From NCBI RefSeq assembly GCF_900142535.1, contig NZ_FRBE01000022.1, forward strand, positions 1 to 55,198: a stretch of DNA of 55,198 nucleotides, read 5' to 3'. Positions 7,087-14,663 of this stretch are shown one piece after another (the stretch's first letter is position 1; each line of letters begins with the position of its first letter). The notes under the pieces were generated by a model. The model saw only the letters and a list, made by a program, of their open reading frames with translations. It searched no databases and had not been told where the DNA came from. This DNA comes from Fibrobacter sp. UWEL. GTDB lineage: Bacteria; Fibrobacterota; Fibrobacteria; Fibrobacterales; Fibrobacteraceae. Made by a program: the position numbers and the translations under genes.

Positions 7087-8637
7087 ATGAAGAATGTTTT
7101 TTCGAGGGCTGTTCTGTGCGTAGCGATGATCGCTGCGATGTCTGTATTTGTTGCTTGCAGTGGAAGTTCTGACTCCAGTGTCACCCCAAGTGAAGTTGTA
7201 GAATCTAGTGATAGTGATTTCGTTGAGAGGTCTTCTTCCAGTAGTGTTGCATCCTGTGTCGAAGTTGAGAGAGACTGTAGTGTCAATGATGGCAGCGAGT
7301 ATGACTCCGTGGCAAAGACTTTGACGGACCTTCGCGACAGTCAAGTTTACAGGACCGTAACTATCGGCACCCAGACCTGGATGGCCGAAAATCTAAACTA
7401 TGCGTACAACGAACCTACCTCAAGTTTAGATTCCTCCAGCTTCTGCTACAGTAATAGCGCCGATTCCTGCGCCAAGTATGGTCGTCTGTACCTATGGTCT
7501 GCTGCCATGGACTCTGCCGGTGTGTTTAGTTCTGCAGGGGAGGTGTGTGACGACGGTAATAGCGGTACCTTGGGAACCCCTATGACAATGGTGCGCGGTG
7601 TTTGCCCCGCGGGCTGGCACCTGCCAAGTGATAATGAATGGAACACTCTATTGACTGCGGTAGGTGGAGTCGGTGTTGCAGGTAGGTTGTTAAGGGCCAC
7701 CAGTGATTGGGACGGTAGTGTTAAAGGAGTAGATTCGTTCGGTTTCTCGCTTCTCCCTGCTGGCGAATACGACATCTTCATGGACTATTTCGACCATATT
7801 CATACCAAAGCCCACTTATGGTCCAGTTCTGAGTACCGTTCCTATTATGCTTTTGAAATGTACTTCTCCTACCACGACGAAAGTGCTGGCTTGTTTGCAC
7901 AAAATAAGTATCGAGCCCAATCCGTTCGATGTTTGCTGGACTTTAGTGAGGAACGTGCCGCTTCCTCGTCAAGCGCTGACAGCAGCTTGTCTGCGAATAG
8001 TTCCTCTTCAATCGCAGTTTCTTATGGCACGCTGACAGATGATCGCGATAATCAAGTCTACAAGACGGTGACCATCGACACCCAGACTTGGATGGCGGAA
8101 AATTTGAATTACAACTACAATGAAGGATCTGCCAAGAGCTATTGCTACAACAACAGCGCCGATTCCTGCGACAAGTATGGCCGTTTGTATTTGTGGTCTG
8201 CTGCCATGGATTCCGCTGCGGTATTCAGCACGGCGGGCAAGGGATGCGGCGATGGCAAGACCTGCGGCTCAGCGACCTTGGTGCGTGGAGTCTGCCCTGC
8301 AGGCTGGCATCTGCCCAACGATGACGAATGGAGTGCCTTGTTCGCTGTCATAGGTGGCGTCGGTTCTGCCGGTACAAAACTAAAATCTACTAGCGGATGG
8401 CAGGATGGCGGCGACGGGAGTGATTCCTTTGGCCTCGCGGTTTTGCCCGCGGGCTACCGTTATGGCGACGGTGATTTCGGCAATGCCGGCTATGTGGCCT
8501 ACTTCTGGTCTTCTAGTAACTATGGCGCTGTTAGCGCGTACAAATGGAATTTCGCCTACAATTACGAGGGCGTTAACCATTACATAGTCTTTAAGGATGA
8601 CGGATTATCAGTCCGCTGTCTCCGCGACTCTAATTAG
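7087..8637 (+). CDS. Lipoprotein with two FISUMP domains
   Basis: 516 residues from the ATG at 7087, which follows TTAGGAG. A lipoprotein signal ends in SVFVAC with the acylated Cys, then a Ser-rich spacer. Domain 1 (about 79-280) and domain 2 (about 316-516) each carry Q-VY-TVTI-TQTWMAENLNY, SADSC-KYGRLYLWSAAMDS, RGVCPAGWHLP, an FG-LPAG stretch and a closing SVRCL. They are joined by a Ser-rich linker (about 300-315). FISUMP domains are abundant Fibrobacter surface modules of unknown function; conserved cysteines suggest disulfides and an exported location. The 3' part of domain 2 is nearly the same as the relic at 5722, pointing to duplication or gene conversion. Probably anchored in the outer membrane. 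Confidence 0.9.
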   Translation: MKNVFSRAVLCVAMIAAMSVFVACSGSSDSSVTPSEVVESSDSDFVERSSSSSVASCVEVERDCSVNDGSEYDSVAKTLTDLRDSQVYRTVTIGTQTWMAENLNYAYNEPTSSLDSSSFCYSNSADSCAKYGRLYLWSAAMDSAGVFSSAGEVCDDGNSGTLGTPMTMVRGVCPAGWHLPSDNEWNTLLTAVGGVGVAGRLLRATSDWDGSVKGVDSFGFSLLPAGEYDIFMDYFDHIHTKAHLWSSSEYRSYYAFEMYFSYHDESAGLFAQNKYRAQSVRCLLDFSEERAASSSSADSSLSANSSSSIAVSYGTLTDDRDNQVYKTVTIDTQTWMAENLNYNYNEGSAKSYCYNNSADSCDKYGRLYLWSAAMDSAAVFSTAGKGCGDGKTCGSATLVRGVCPAGWHLPNDDEWSALFAVIGGVGSAGTKLKSTSGWQDGGDGSDSFGLAVLPAGYRYGDGDFGNAGYVAYFWSSSNYGAVSAYKWNFAYNYEGVNHYIVFKDDGLSVRCLRDSN

Positions 8638-8648
8638 CTTTTGCTAAA
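8617..8648 (+). repeat. 32-bp direct repeat, right copy (FISUMP 3' end)
   Basis: Exact copy of 6121-6152, spanning the end of the coding region and the TTAGC-TTTT-GCTAA hairpin just after the stop. Identity across the stop and into non-coding sequence shows recent common ancestry or conversion between the two FISUMP loci. Confidence 0.85.
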
Positions 8649-8707
8649 TTCCTAGTACATTATGGTGTGTATGTCGGTTTTTGGTCAAGTTTTTTAATTT
8701 TATTTCT

Positions 8708-9469
8708 ATGGAACTAAAACTTTTTTCTGCCTGGCTTAATGACCTGCTTTGCCCGCAGGCGTTTCATGATTACTGTACCGACGGTCTTTGCGTCGAGGCG
8801 AATGACAAGGTGACGAAGGTGGTTACCGGTGTTAGCTTCCGCGACCGCCTGATTGATGCCGCCATCGAAGAGGGTGCGGACTGTATTTTTGTCCATCATC
8901 CTAACGGTTTCTGGAAGGGGGAGGATCGCGTTTTGGTCGGCAAGTTCGGCGAACGGATGCGACGCTTGATGCAGCATGGCATTTCCCTTTACGGATTCCA
9001 CCTGCCGCTGGATGGTCATATGGAGGTGGGTAACAACGCCCTGATTGCCAAGGCCATGGGCCTGAACATTGTTGATGGCTTTATGCGTGAAGGCGAGAAG
9101 TTCGTGGGTTGGATTGGCGAGTTTGACGGCAGCGCCTCTCAGGAGGAATTTCTGGCTCGCGCAGAATCCGTTTTCCCTCACGGCGTTCAGAATAAGTTGA
9201 TGTACGGATCCAAGACCATCAAGAAGGTGGCTATCTGCAGTGGTTCTGGTGCCAGCGGTATCGAGGAAGCCATTTCCCTCGGTTGTGACGCCTTTATCAC
9301 AGGCGAAATCAAGGAATCCGTGCCTATTATTTGTGAGGAACTTGGGTTCAACTTAATTAGTTGCGGCCATCATCGTACGGAAGTGTTCGGTGTCCGTGCC
9401 ATCGCCGAGAAGATTCAGGAAGAGTTGAAGATTCCCGCCAAGTTCATTGACCTGGATAACCCTATTTAA
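8708..9469 (+). CDS. NIF3-like dinuclear metal-centre protein (YbgI/DUF34 family)
   Basis: About 253 residues from the ATG at 8708. A GTG at 8681 would add nine residues of hydrophobic lead not typical of the family, though no strong ribosome-binding site helps decide. Family marks are IFVHHPNGFW (metal-binding His pair), GFHLPLDGHMEVGNN (the H..LD....GNN motif), CSGSGASGIEEAISLGCDAFITGE and CGHHRTEVFG, which supplies the last metal ligands His and Glu. NIF3/DUF34 proteins are widespread toroidal hexamers, variously linked to GTP cyclohydrolase-like or metal insertion activity; the true reaction is unsettled. The gene stands alone with a terminator at 9518. Confidence 0.88.
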   Translation: MELKLFSAWLNDLLCPQAFHDYCTDGLCVEANDKVTKVVTGVSFRDRLIDAAIEEGADCIFVHHPNGFWKGEDRVLVGKFGERMRRLMQHGISLYGFHLPLDGHMEVGNNALIAKAMGLNIVDGFMREGEKFVGWIGEFDGSASQEEFLARAESVFPHGVQNKLMYGSKTIKKVAICSGSGASGIEEAISLGCDAFITGEIKESVPIICEELGFNLISCGHHRTEVFGVRAIAEKIQEELKIPAKFIDLDNPI

Positions 9470-9517
9470 TATCTCAAAATCAACCTATCTATATAGTAGG
9501 CAATGACTTTTGAATGT

Positions 9518-9555
9518 CCGATTTCGGGAAATGCCTCCCGGAATCGGCTTTTTTT
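9518..9555 (+). terminator. Intrinsic terminator after NIF3-like gene
   Basis: Stem CCGATTTCGGGA/TCCCGGAATCGG, 12 positions with one mismatch, loop AATGCC, followed by CTTTTTTTA. Confidence 0.85.
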
Positions 9556-9585
9556 ATGCTGAAAATGAAAAAAATCCAAAAATTT

Positions 9586-9642
9586 TACATTTCTAGCGTT
9601 AAGTTCGTAACTCATTGAGTATCAATGACTTACGGAAATGTA
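9586..9642. repeat. Extended inverted repeat upstream of M23 peptidase gene
   Basis: Inner 13-bp arms (9606-9618 and 9622-9634, one mismatch) close a 3-base loop. Outer 8-bp arms TACATTTC (9586-9593) and GAAATGTA (9635-9642) extend it, with a 12-base bulge on the left only. It sits about 60 bp upstream of the -35 box at 9699 and is not followed by a T run, so it is not an obvious terminator. Confidence 0.6.
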
Positions 9643-9698
9643 TAGTCCAATTTGGAGGGCTTGTCAAAGGGACTTTTCCATTTTTAGGCCAATTTTTT

Positions 9699-9727
9699 TT
9701 GCCAAATGGGGTGTAATAAGTTATCTT
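9699..9727 (+). promoter_or_regulatory. Promoter of M23 peptidase gene, leaderless arrangement
   Basis: TTGCCA at 9699-9704, a 17-bp spacer, and TATCTT at 9722-9727. Only seven bases separate the -10 from the GTG at 9735, so the transcript should start at or next to the start codon. Confidence 0.65.
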
Positions 9728-9734
9728 ACGTCCC

Positions 9735-10655
9735 GTGAATTTCGTAAAGACAACTATACATTTCCAGAATTCGTCCAAGTCCTGGACGCTGCATGTGCCG
9801 GCGTTCCTGTTTACGACCTGGCCTGTGATGCGTATTTTTGTCGTGATCGGTGCCATTCTTTTCCTGGCCCAGATGGCTTTTACCACCGTATACGAAGGTG
9901 TGCTGAACTTGCAGCTGAGCGAACGCCAGAAACTGGAAAAGGAAATTGCGGGTATCCAGGGTACTTTGGATTACCTCCACTACACTTCCGCCGATTTCTT
10001 CAAGGACGAAAACCTGCTTTTCTCCCGCTTTGGCCTGCCTTCCCAGGATGAAGATACCCGCAAGTTCGGTACTGGCGGTGATATTTCTCCGGAAGATATG
10101 CTCCAGCGCAAGATCGCTCCTGTGTTCCAGCATGTGGCTGGCCTGAACGAGTCTTCTGTCCAGATCCAGGGTAAGCTGGCTAGCAGCGAAGAATCCTTCC
10201 TGAACTTGAATAAGTATATGGAACAGAAACTGGCCCAGTGGCGCTACGTTCCTTCTGTTTCTCCTACGACTGGTCGCTATGCGTCCTCCTTCGGTCCTCG
10301 CGTTCATCCGGTGACGGGCGAAGTGGGCAAGATGCATCAGGGTATCGATATTGCTAACGATCGCTGGACTCCGATTTTTGCCCCCTGTGACGGCGTGGTG
10401 GAAATTGCTCAGTCTAGCTCAACCTTCGGTAACTTTGTCACTTTGGACCATGGCAATGGCGTGAAGACCCGTTACGGTCATATGCAGCGCTCTATCGTTC
10501 GCCCGGGCCAGTTCGTGTCTCGTTACCAGGTTCTTGGATACATGGGTAACACGGGTCGTTCCGTCGGTCCTCACCTTCATTACGAAGTCTGGGTCAACAA
10601 CTCTCCTGTAAATCCCCTTGCCTATATTCTGCCTAACGATCATTCTGTTGATTAA
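9735..10655 (+). CDS. M23 (LytM-type) metallopeptidase, membrane-anchored
   Basis: 306 residues starting at GTG. A transmembrane segment lies near residues 31-52 (MRIFVVIGAILFLAQMAF), then a coiled-coil stretch (about 58-85), a linker, and a C-terminal LytM/peptidase M23 domain (about 180-300). Zinc ligands are visible: His201 and Asp205 in MHQGIDIA, and His280/His282 in PHLHYEV, so the domain looks active rather than a degenerate EnvC/NlpD type. It would cut peptidoglycan cross-links from the periplasmic side of the inner membrane. No Shine-Dalgarno precedes the start, and the promoter -10 is seven bases away, pointing to a leaderless mRNA. The coiled coil plus LytM plan resembles cell-elongation or division hydrolases. 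Confidence 0.92.
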   Translation: MNFVKTTIHFQNSSKSWTLHVPAFLFTTWPVMRIFVVIGAILFLAQMAFTTVYEGVLNLQLSERQKLEKEIAGIQGTLDYLHYTSADFFKDENLLFSRFGLPSQDEDTRKFGTGGDISPEDMLQRKIAPVFQHVAGLNESSVQIQGKLASSEESFLNLNKYMEQKLAQWRYVPSVSPTTGRYASSFGPRVHPVTGEVGKMHQGIDIANDRWTPIFAPCDGVVEIAQSSSTFGNFVTLDHGNGVKTRYGHMQRSIVRPGQFVSRYQVLGYMGNTGRSVGPHLHYEVWVNNSPVNPLAYILPNDHSVD

Positions 10656-10717
10656 CAGATGTCGTTTGAGCTCCCGCCCGAGAAAATGGCGCCGGCTTGT
10701 TCTGGCTAAAGGCGGAT

Positions 10718-10746
10718 AACACCCTCTGGAGGGTGTTTTGTTTTTT
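10718..10746 (+). terminator. Terminator-like hairpin overlapping next gene start
   Basis: AACACCCT/AGGGTGTT closes a CTGG loop and continues into TTGTTTTTT. The same bases contain GGAGGG (10728-10733) and the TTG start of the following gene (10738). It can end transcription of the M23 gene and would also bury the downstream ribosome-binding site. Confidence 0.7.
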
Positions 10747-12156
10747 CTAATCCTTTTGATGGCTGGGGCAGCTTTGGGCTGTCCTGCTTTTGTGGAATTC
10801 TTCCCGGATCCCACGGACGTTTCCGATGCTTTGGGGGAATTCGTCGAGATTCGCCTGGATAGGGACGATCTTGGTAATGTCTATGGTCCGGAAAGTCTTA
10901 AGATCCAATTCGACGGGAAGACTCCGCTAGTATTTGAATTTCCGCGGACAGAACGTCTTTTGCTGATGCATGAGGGTGCGCCTTGTGAGACATCGGGTTT
11001 GGTGACTTGTGGCTCCTTAGGGAACATTTCCTTACCCAATTCCAGGGAGACGGTCTGGGTGCTGGAGGCGGGCTCCTGCAGGGATTCGGTAACACTCCCC
11101 ACGCCTAAGGCGGGGAAAAGTTTCCAGCGGGTAAAATCGTCGGATGAGTGGGTCCTGACGGAAGCGACTCCGGGGGCAGCCAACCCTACGTACGAAAGCG
11201 ACGTGGAGGACTGCGGGATCGACGGCCTGACCGCCCGTTACGAGGGGACGGATTCGCCCCTATGGAATTTGACGTTTCGCTTTACCGGGTGCGACTCTAC
11301 CCGCTTTACTTACCTGGTGGAGAACTTGGGGGATGGACGTGTCCAGCGGGACTCCGCTCTGGCGGGAGAATCCTTCGCGTTGAAGTCCCTAAGGGGGGAG
11401 GCCTTCCGGATTCGGGCGGAGGTTCCTCCCGACGCTGCCCCATCCAATAACCTGCTGGATACCATGGTTTTTGTATCGGGACGGTTCCCGCTGGTAATAT
11501 CTGAGGTCCATCATTGTCCCAGCGAGCCTGAACCGGAGTGGGCTGAAGTCTACAACAGAGGTGAAGGTAACATCCCGCTGGAAAAGATCCGTTTTTGCGG
11601 GCGGGGCGGCTTCTGGAAGGGTTCTCTTGAAGGGGGAGGCTCCCTGGTGTTCTCTAAGGATACAACGGCCCTTCTGGAGTTTTTGAAATTTCGGGATGTT
11701 CAAATGATGCAGGTGGCGTTAGGCTATCTGAACAATACGGCGGGAAGCTTGTCTATCTGCTACGAGGACCAGGTGCTGGATTCCGTAGGGTGGGACAAGT
11801 CTACGGTATCGTGCCCCTTAGGTTTTAACCCCCAGACGGGTCGGGCGGAAAACACCCCCGGCTATCAAAGTGCCCGTTCCAGGAATGCTTCGGGAAAACT
11901 CTTTACGTACAAACTTTCGTCCAGAATGGTCCGGAAGAACAAGGGCCCGCTTTTAGTATACGTAGAGAGCGAATCCTCCGTGGTGATTAAACTTCTGGAC
12001 TCCGCAGGCCGTTCTGTCTGGAAACAGACCGCTCCTGCCCAGAGTAACGCCTGGTGGAAAGTCCCCGCGGATACACTGCTGGATGTTGGCGTGGCCTACT
12101 TGTCTATTTCTTCTGGCAGGGAAGAACGCACCGTTGGAATTCTGGTGAGGCCCTGA
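10738..12156 (+). CDS. Secreted protein with lamin-tail-like domains
   Basis: 472 residues with a TTG start, chosen because GGAGGG lies five bases upstream and the signal peptide FFLILLMAGAALG is lost if translation starts at the next ATG (10759). Two lamin-tail-domain-like regions are visible. Residues about 15-145 have FPDPTD..GEFVEIRL and end in TPGAANP. Residues about 245-385 have ISEVHHCPSEPEPEWAEVYN and end in NTPGYQS. The last 85 residues (VVIKLLDSAGRSVWK ... YLSISSGREERTVGILV) resemble the beta-sandwich tails (FlgD-Ig or type IX sorting-domain type) of FCB surface proteins. It is followed 4 bp later by a predicted barrel protein, so the pair is probably exported and surface-associated. 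Function unknown. Confidence 0.75.
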   Translation: MFFLILLMAGAALGCPAFVEFFPDPTDVSDALGEFVEIRLDRDDLGNVYGPESLKIQFDGKTPLVFEFPRTERLLLMHEGAPCETSGLVTCGSLGNISLPNSRETVWVLEAGSCRDSVTLPTPKAGKSFQRVKSSDEWVLTEATPGAANPTYESDVEDCGIDGLTARYEGTDSPLWNLTFRFTGCDSTRFTYLVENLGDGRVQRDSALAGESFALKSLRGEAFRIRAEVPPDAAPSNNLLDTMVFVSGRFPLVISEVHHCPSEPEPEWAEVYNRGEGNIPLEKIRFCGRGGFWKGSLEGGGSLVFSKDTTALLEFLKFRDVQMMQVALGYLNNTAGSLSICYEDQVLDSVGWDKSTVSCPLGFNPQTGRAENTPGYQSARSRNASGKLFTYKLSSRMVRKNKGPLLVYVESESSVVIKLLDSAGRSVWKQTAPAQSNAWWKVPADTLLDVGVAYLSISSGREERTVGILVRP

Positions 12157-12160
12157 CCCT

Positions 12161-12895
12161 ATGAAAGTGTTCGTCTTGATTGTTTTCCTGTGGGGTTGCT
12201 GTTTGGCTCAGGATGCCTTGACTCCATTTGCCGCCGGCGTTTCGGGGAGCATGGCTACCGAGGGACCAAGCGGGTTCTACTCCACGCCTGCCAGGACGGG
12301 GGAGCCATCTATCTTTATGTCTTGTGAAGTTCTCTACGGGAGGGAGGAACTTGGCTGTGGCGGGGGTGGGGAGTTTCTTGTTCATCACCAGCGGATTTCA
12401 TTTTTCGGACTCTATCATCAAATGGATTCCCTTTACCATCAGGTTTATTCGGAACTGGAGGGCTCTTACCGCTGGAAGTTCTTGGTGGCGGGTGGCGCCT
12501 ATGGCTATTCCATGGAATGGTCTACGGGGCTTGCTCAATGGTCCAGGCATCGTTACAAGGGCGGGATTTCCTTGATCTTTGGGGATGCCTATGTGGGAGC
12601 GATGATGTTGGGATGGCTTTCCCCTTTTGAAAAAACTTGGGGAGGTGTCCTGGGAGGTGGTGTAAAGCTTTCGGGGCTTGGGCTTGCCTATGGTCAGTGG
12701 GATGGCTCCAGCGTCATTTTGGGAAATCGGATTTCGTGGAAGTTTCTGACCTTGGATACCTCCTATCAGTTTCCGAATTTCGGGGTGGGAATTCGCGTGA
12801 ATCTGTCTCTTGGAAAGTGGAGTCCGTCTGGAACCTATGGGTTTTCATCGGGGAAATGGTCCTGGTTTGGATTTGGAGGCGTACGGAAAATTTGA
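12161..12895 (+). CDS. Predicted outer-membrane beta-barrel protein
   Basis: 244 residues. The signal peptide MKVFVLIVFLWGCCLA ends before QDALTP. The rest is rich in Gly, aromatic and alternating hydrophobic residues (SFFGLYHQMDSLYHQVYSEL, YKGGISLIFGDAYVGAMM, WKFLTLDTSYQF, GVGIRVNLSLG), the look of amphipathic strands of a small barrel. It starts 4 bp after the lamin-tail protein, so the two are translated from one message. A PorP/SprF-type partner role for the surface protein is conceivable but not shown by any motif I can point to. No ribosome-binding site stands out, consistent with translational coupling. Confidence 0.65.
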   Translation: MKVFVLIVFLWGCCLAQDALTPFAAGVSGSMATEGPSGFYSTPARTGEPSIFMSCEVLYGREELGCGGGGEFLVHHQRISFFGLYHQMDSLYHQVYSELEGSYRWKFLVAGGAYGYSMEWSTGLAQWSRHRYKGGISLIFGDAYVGAMMLGWLSPFEKTWGGVLGGGVKLSGLGLAYGQWDGSSVILGNRISWKFLTLDTSYQFPNFGVGIRVNLSLGKWSPSGTYGFSSGKWSWFGFGGVRKI

Positions 12896-12902
12896 AAAAG
12901 AC

Positions 12903-12908
12903 TATCTT
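12903..12908 (+). promoter_or_regulatory. -10 box upstream of PAS protein gene
   Basis: TATCTT lies 23 bases before the ATG at 12932, with a GAGG ribosome-binding region between. The -35 is weak. It matches the -10 form used by other genes here. Confidence 0.4.
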
Positions 12909-12931
12909 GTACTCTGAGGTTTAGGCTTTTT

Positions 12932-14179
12932 ATGGTAATTTCTCCGGGTGTACTAGCTGGAATCATGTTTGCACTGTTTCTGGTGCTGGTGGCGTTTTTT
13001 ATCGCGGTAATGCTTTACCGTGATTTGCGTTCCCGTCAGAATGCGTATGCTAATTTTGCGTCCTACCTGGATGAATTTCTCGTAATCATGACCAAGGATG
13101 GTCATCTCCACGATGTTTTGCCCAAGTTCATGGATGATCCGCTGTACGAACAACTGGTTCAGAATGAACGCTTTGAAAGCATTTTATCCATCTCAGATTT
13201 GACTCGCCTGAATGACTATATCCGCGGGCTGGATGCCTATCCGGACATTCCCTTTATTTTCTCCTTCCGTGGAGAATCGGGTTTGCTGTGGTACGAGCTG
13301 AGGGCTGTTGTCCAGAAGAATACCAACTATCTTGCTTATTTGATCAAGAACGTGACTATGGATGTGGAATCCAGAAACCAGCGAGACTTAATCCAGAAGA
13401 ATTTGGATTTGCTGCTTCAGAGTACCGGAGATTTTCTGTGGAGTATGGACGTGGAAAGGCGTCAGTTCTCCTTGCTGACCCCTATTTCCGATGATGAAGG
13501 TCGTGTGGTGCCTCGCTCTGTGGGTGTTCAGGATATTCATACCGTGTTGCCGGATGTGGATTTCGCACGCTTTGCAAAGATGATCAACTCCCGTGTGGTG
13601 GATTTTAGAACCACGGGACGTGATAATGATGAGAATAGAACCTTGAAGGTTCGCCTTTATGGTCAGGATGGCAAAAAGGTTTGGTACGCCCTTCGTTGCA
13701 AAGTGGGCTATGATGAAAATGCTCGTTTGGCGATTAAGGGGACAGCCCGCCGTATGGACATGTCCTTAGAAAACCCCATGTTCGATGACCAGGGGATTAA
13801 TGCTCTGGCTTCTCAGATTTTCGCTCTTCCGGACATGAGCGTGTTCTGCCTGGATCGCGACTATAGGTTTGTAAGCTGTAATCTCACTTTTGCTATGGAA
13901 CATTCTATTCCCGATCCTAGGCTGGTGATTGGTAAGCGAACGAAGGATGTGATTACTACCAAGTACCTGACGTATTTGACGGGATTGTGTTCCGCAGCTT
14001 TTGAAACCGGACGCCCTGTTTCCTGGAGAGGAAGTATTGGTGAATCCAATAGGATTATCGTTTTGAACACAACGCCTGTGTCCAATGACGAAGGTGTGGT
14101 CACTAACCTAATCATCTCCTACATCTACATGAGTAGGGAAGAGTTTGATTATTGTTTGAATTCTAGTGAGGAAAAATAA
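12932..14179 (+). CDS. Membrane protein with PAS-like domains, no output domain
   Basis: 415 residues. One N-terminal transmembrane helix (about 6-30) is followed by cytoplasmic PAS-like repeats. The first has YLDEFLVIMTKDGHLHDVLPKF and YELRAVVQKNTNYLAYLIKNVT. The second has LLQSTGDFLWSMDVERRQFSLL through VWYALRCKVGYDENARLAIKGTARRM. The third has MSVFCLDRDYRFVSCNLTFA through LNTTPVSNDEGVVTNLIISYIYM. No kinase, GGDEF, EAL or methyl-accepting domain follows, so it must signal through a partner or only bind a ligand. The rhodanese lipoprotein starts 1 base after its stop. The start codon region is ATG at 12932; no earlier in-frame start is as good. Confidence 0.7.
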   Translation: MVISPGVLAGIMFALFLVLVAFFIAVMLYRDLRSRQNAYANFASYLDEFLVIMTKDGHLHDVLPKFMDDPLYEQLVQNERFESILSISDLTRLNDYIRGLDAYPDIPFIFSFRGESGLLWYELRAVVQKNTNYLAYLIKNVTMDVESRNQRDLIQKNLDLLLQSTGDFLWSMDVERRQFSLLTPISDDEGRVVPRSVGVQDIHTVLPDVDFARFAKMINSRVVDFRTTGRDNDENRTLKVRLYGQDGKKVWYALRCKVGYDENARLAIKGTARRMDMSLENPMFDDQGINALASQIFALPDMSVFCLDRDYRFVSCNLTFAMEHSIPDPRLVIGKRTKDVITTKYLTYLTGLCSAAFETGRPVSWRGSIGESNRIIVLNTTPVSNDEGVVTNLIISYIYMSREEFDYCLNSSEEK

Positions 14180-14180
14180 A

Positions 14181-14642
14181 ATGAAAAAAATGCTGTTTTC
14201 TGTTTTTGCACTGAGCTTTGCGCTGGTTGCTTGTAATGAAAGCAATGCCAAGAATGAAGCAGCTGCGCCTGCTGCTCAACCCGCTGTGGCCCAGGCTCCT
14301 GCTACTCCCGCCCCTGAGGCAAAGCCTGCTGCGGAAAATCGTCTGGCACAAGTGAAAACGGTGGACTGGGCAAAGGCTGAGGAAATGGCCAAGAACGGCG
14401 CCATGTACTTGGATGTTCGCTATCCGGATGAACTGATGAAGGGCTACGTTCCTAATGCAAAGAACATTCCCATCAATGAACTGGTGGCACGTAGCGGTGA
14501 ACTTCCTAAGGATAAGGATATCCTGATTTACTGCCGTTCTGGTCGCCGTAGCGAAGCTGCTACTAACCTGCTCATGAAAAATGGCTTTGAACGTGTTTAC
14601 AACGTGGCCGGTGGTTTCATGGCTTACCCCCAGCAGAAATAA
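14181..14642 (+). CDS. Rhodanese-domain lipoprotein
   Basis: 153 residues from the ATG at 14181, with GAGG nine bases upstream overlapping the end of the preceding gene. A lipoprotein signal ends in ALVAC, then an Ala/Pro-rich spacer (about 20-55), then a single rhodanese domain: YLDVRYPDELMKGYVPNAKNIP and the active-site loop IYCRSGRRS with Cys118. Single-domain rhodaneses move sulfane sulfur or take part in thiol chemistry, and here it would work in the periplasm attached to a membrane. The CRSGRRS loop is intact, so it is probably active. It may be co-expressed with the PAS protein. ribD begins 21 bp downstream. Confidence 0.9.
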   Translation: MKKMLFSVFALSFALVACNESNAKNEAAAPAAQPAVAQAPATPAPEAKPAAENRLAQVKTVDWAKAEEMAKNGAMYLDVRYPDELMKGYVPNAKNIPINELVARSGELPKDKDILIYCRSGRRSEAATNLLMKNGFERVYNVAGGFMAYPQQK

Positions 14643-14663
14643 CCTGCTAGGATTTGAACGAAC

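Noticed and set aside
5716-8648. Insertion sequence flanked by direct repeats
   Set aside because: The 32-bp repeats are the ends of two FISUMP genes, not target duplications. No transposase or terminal inverted repeats lie inside.
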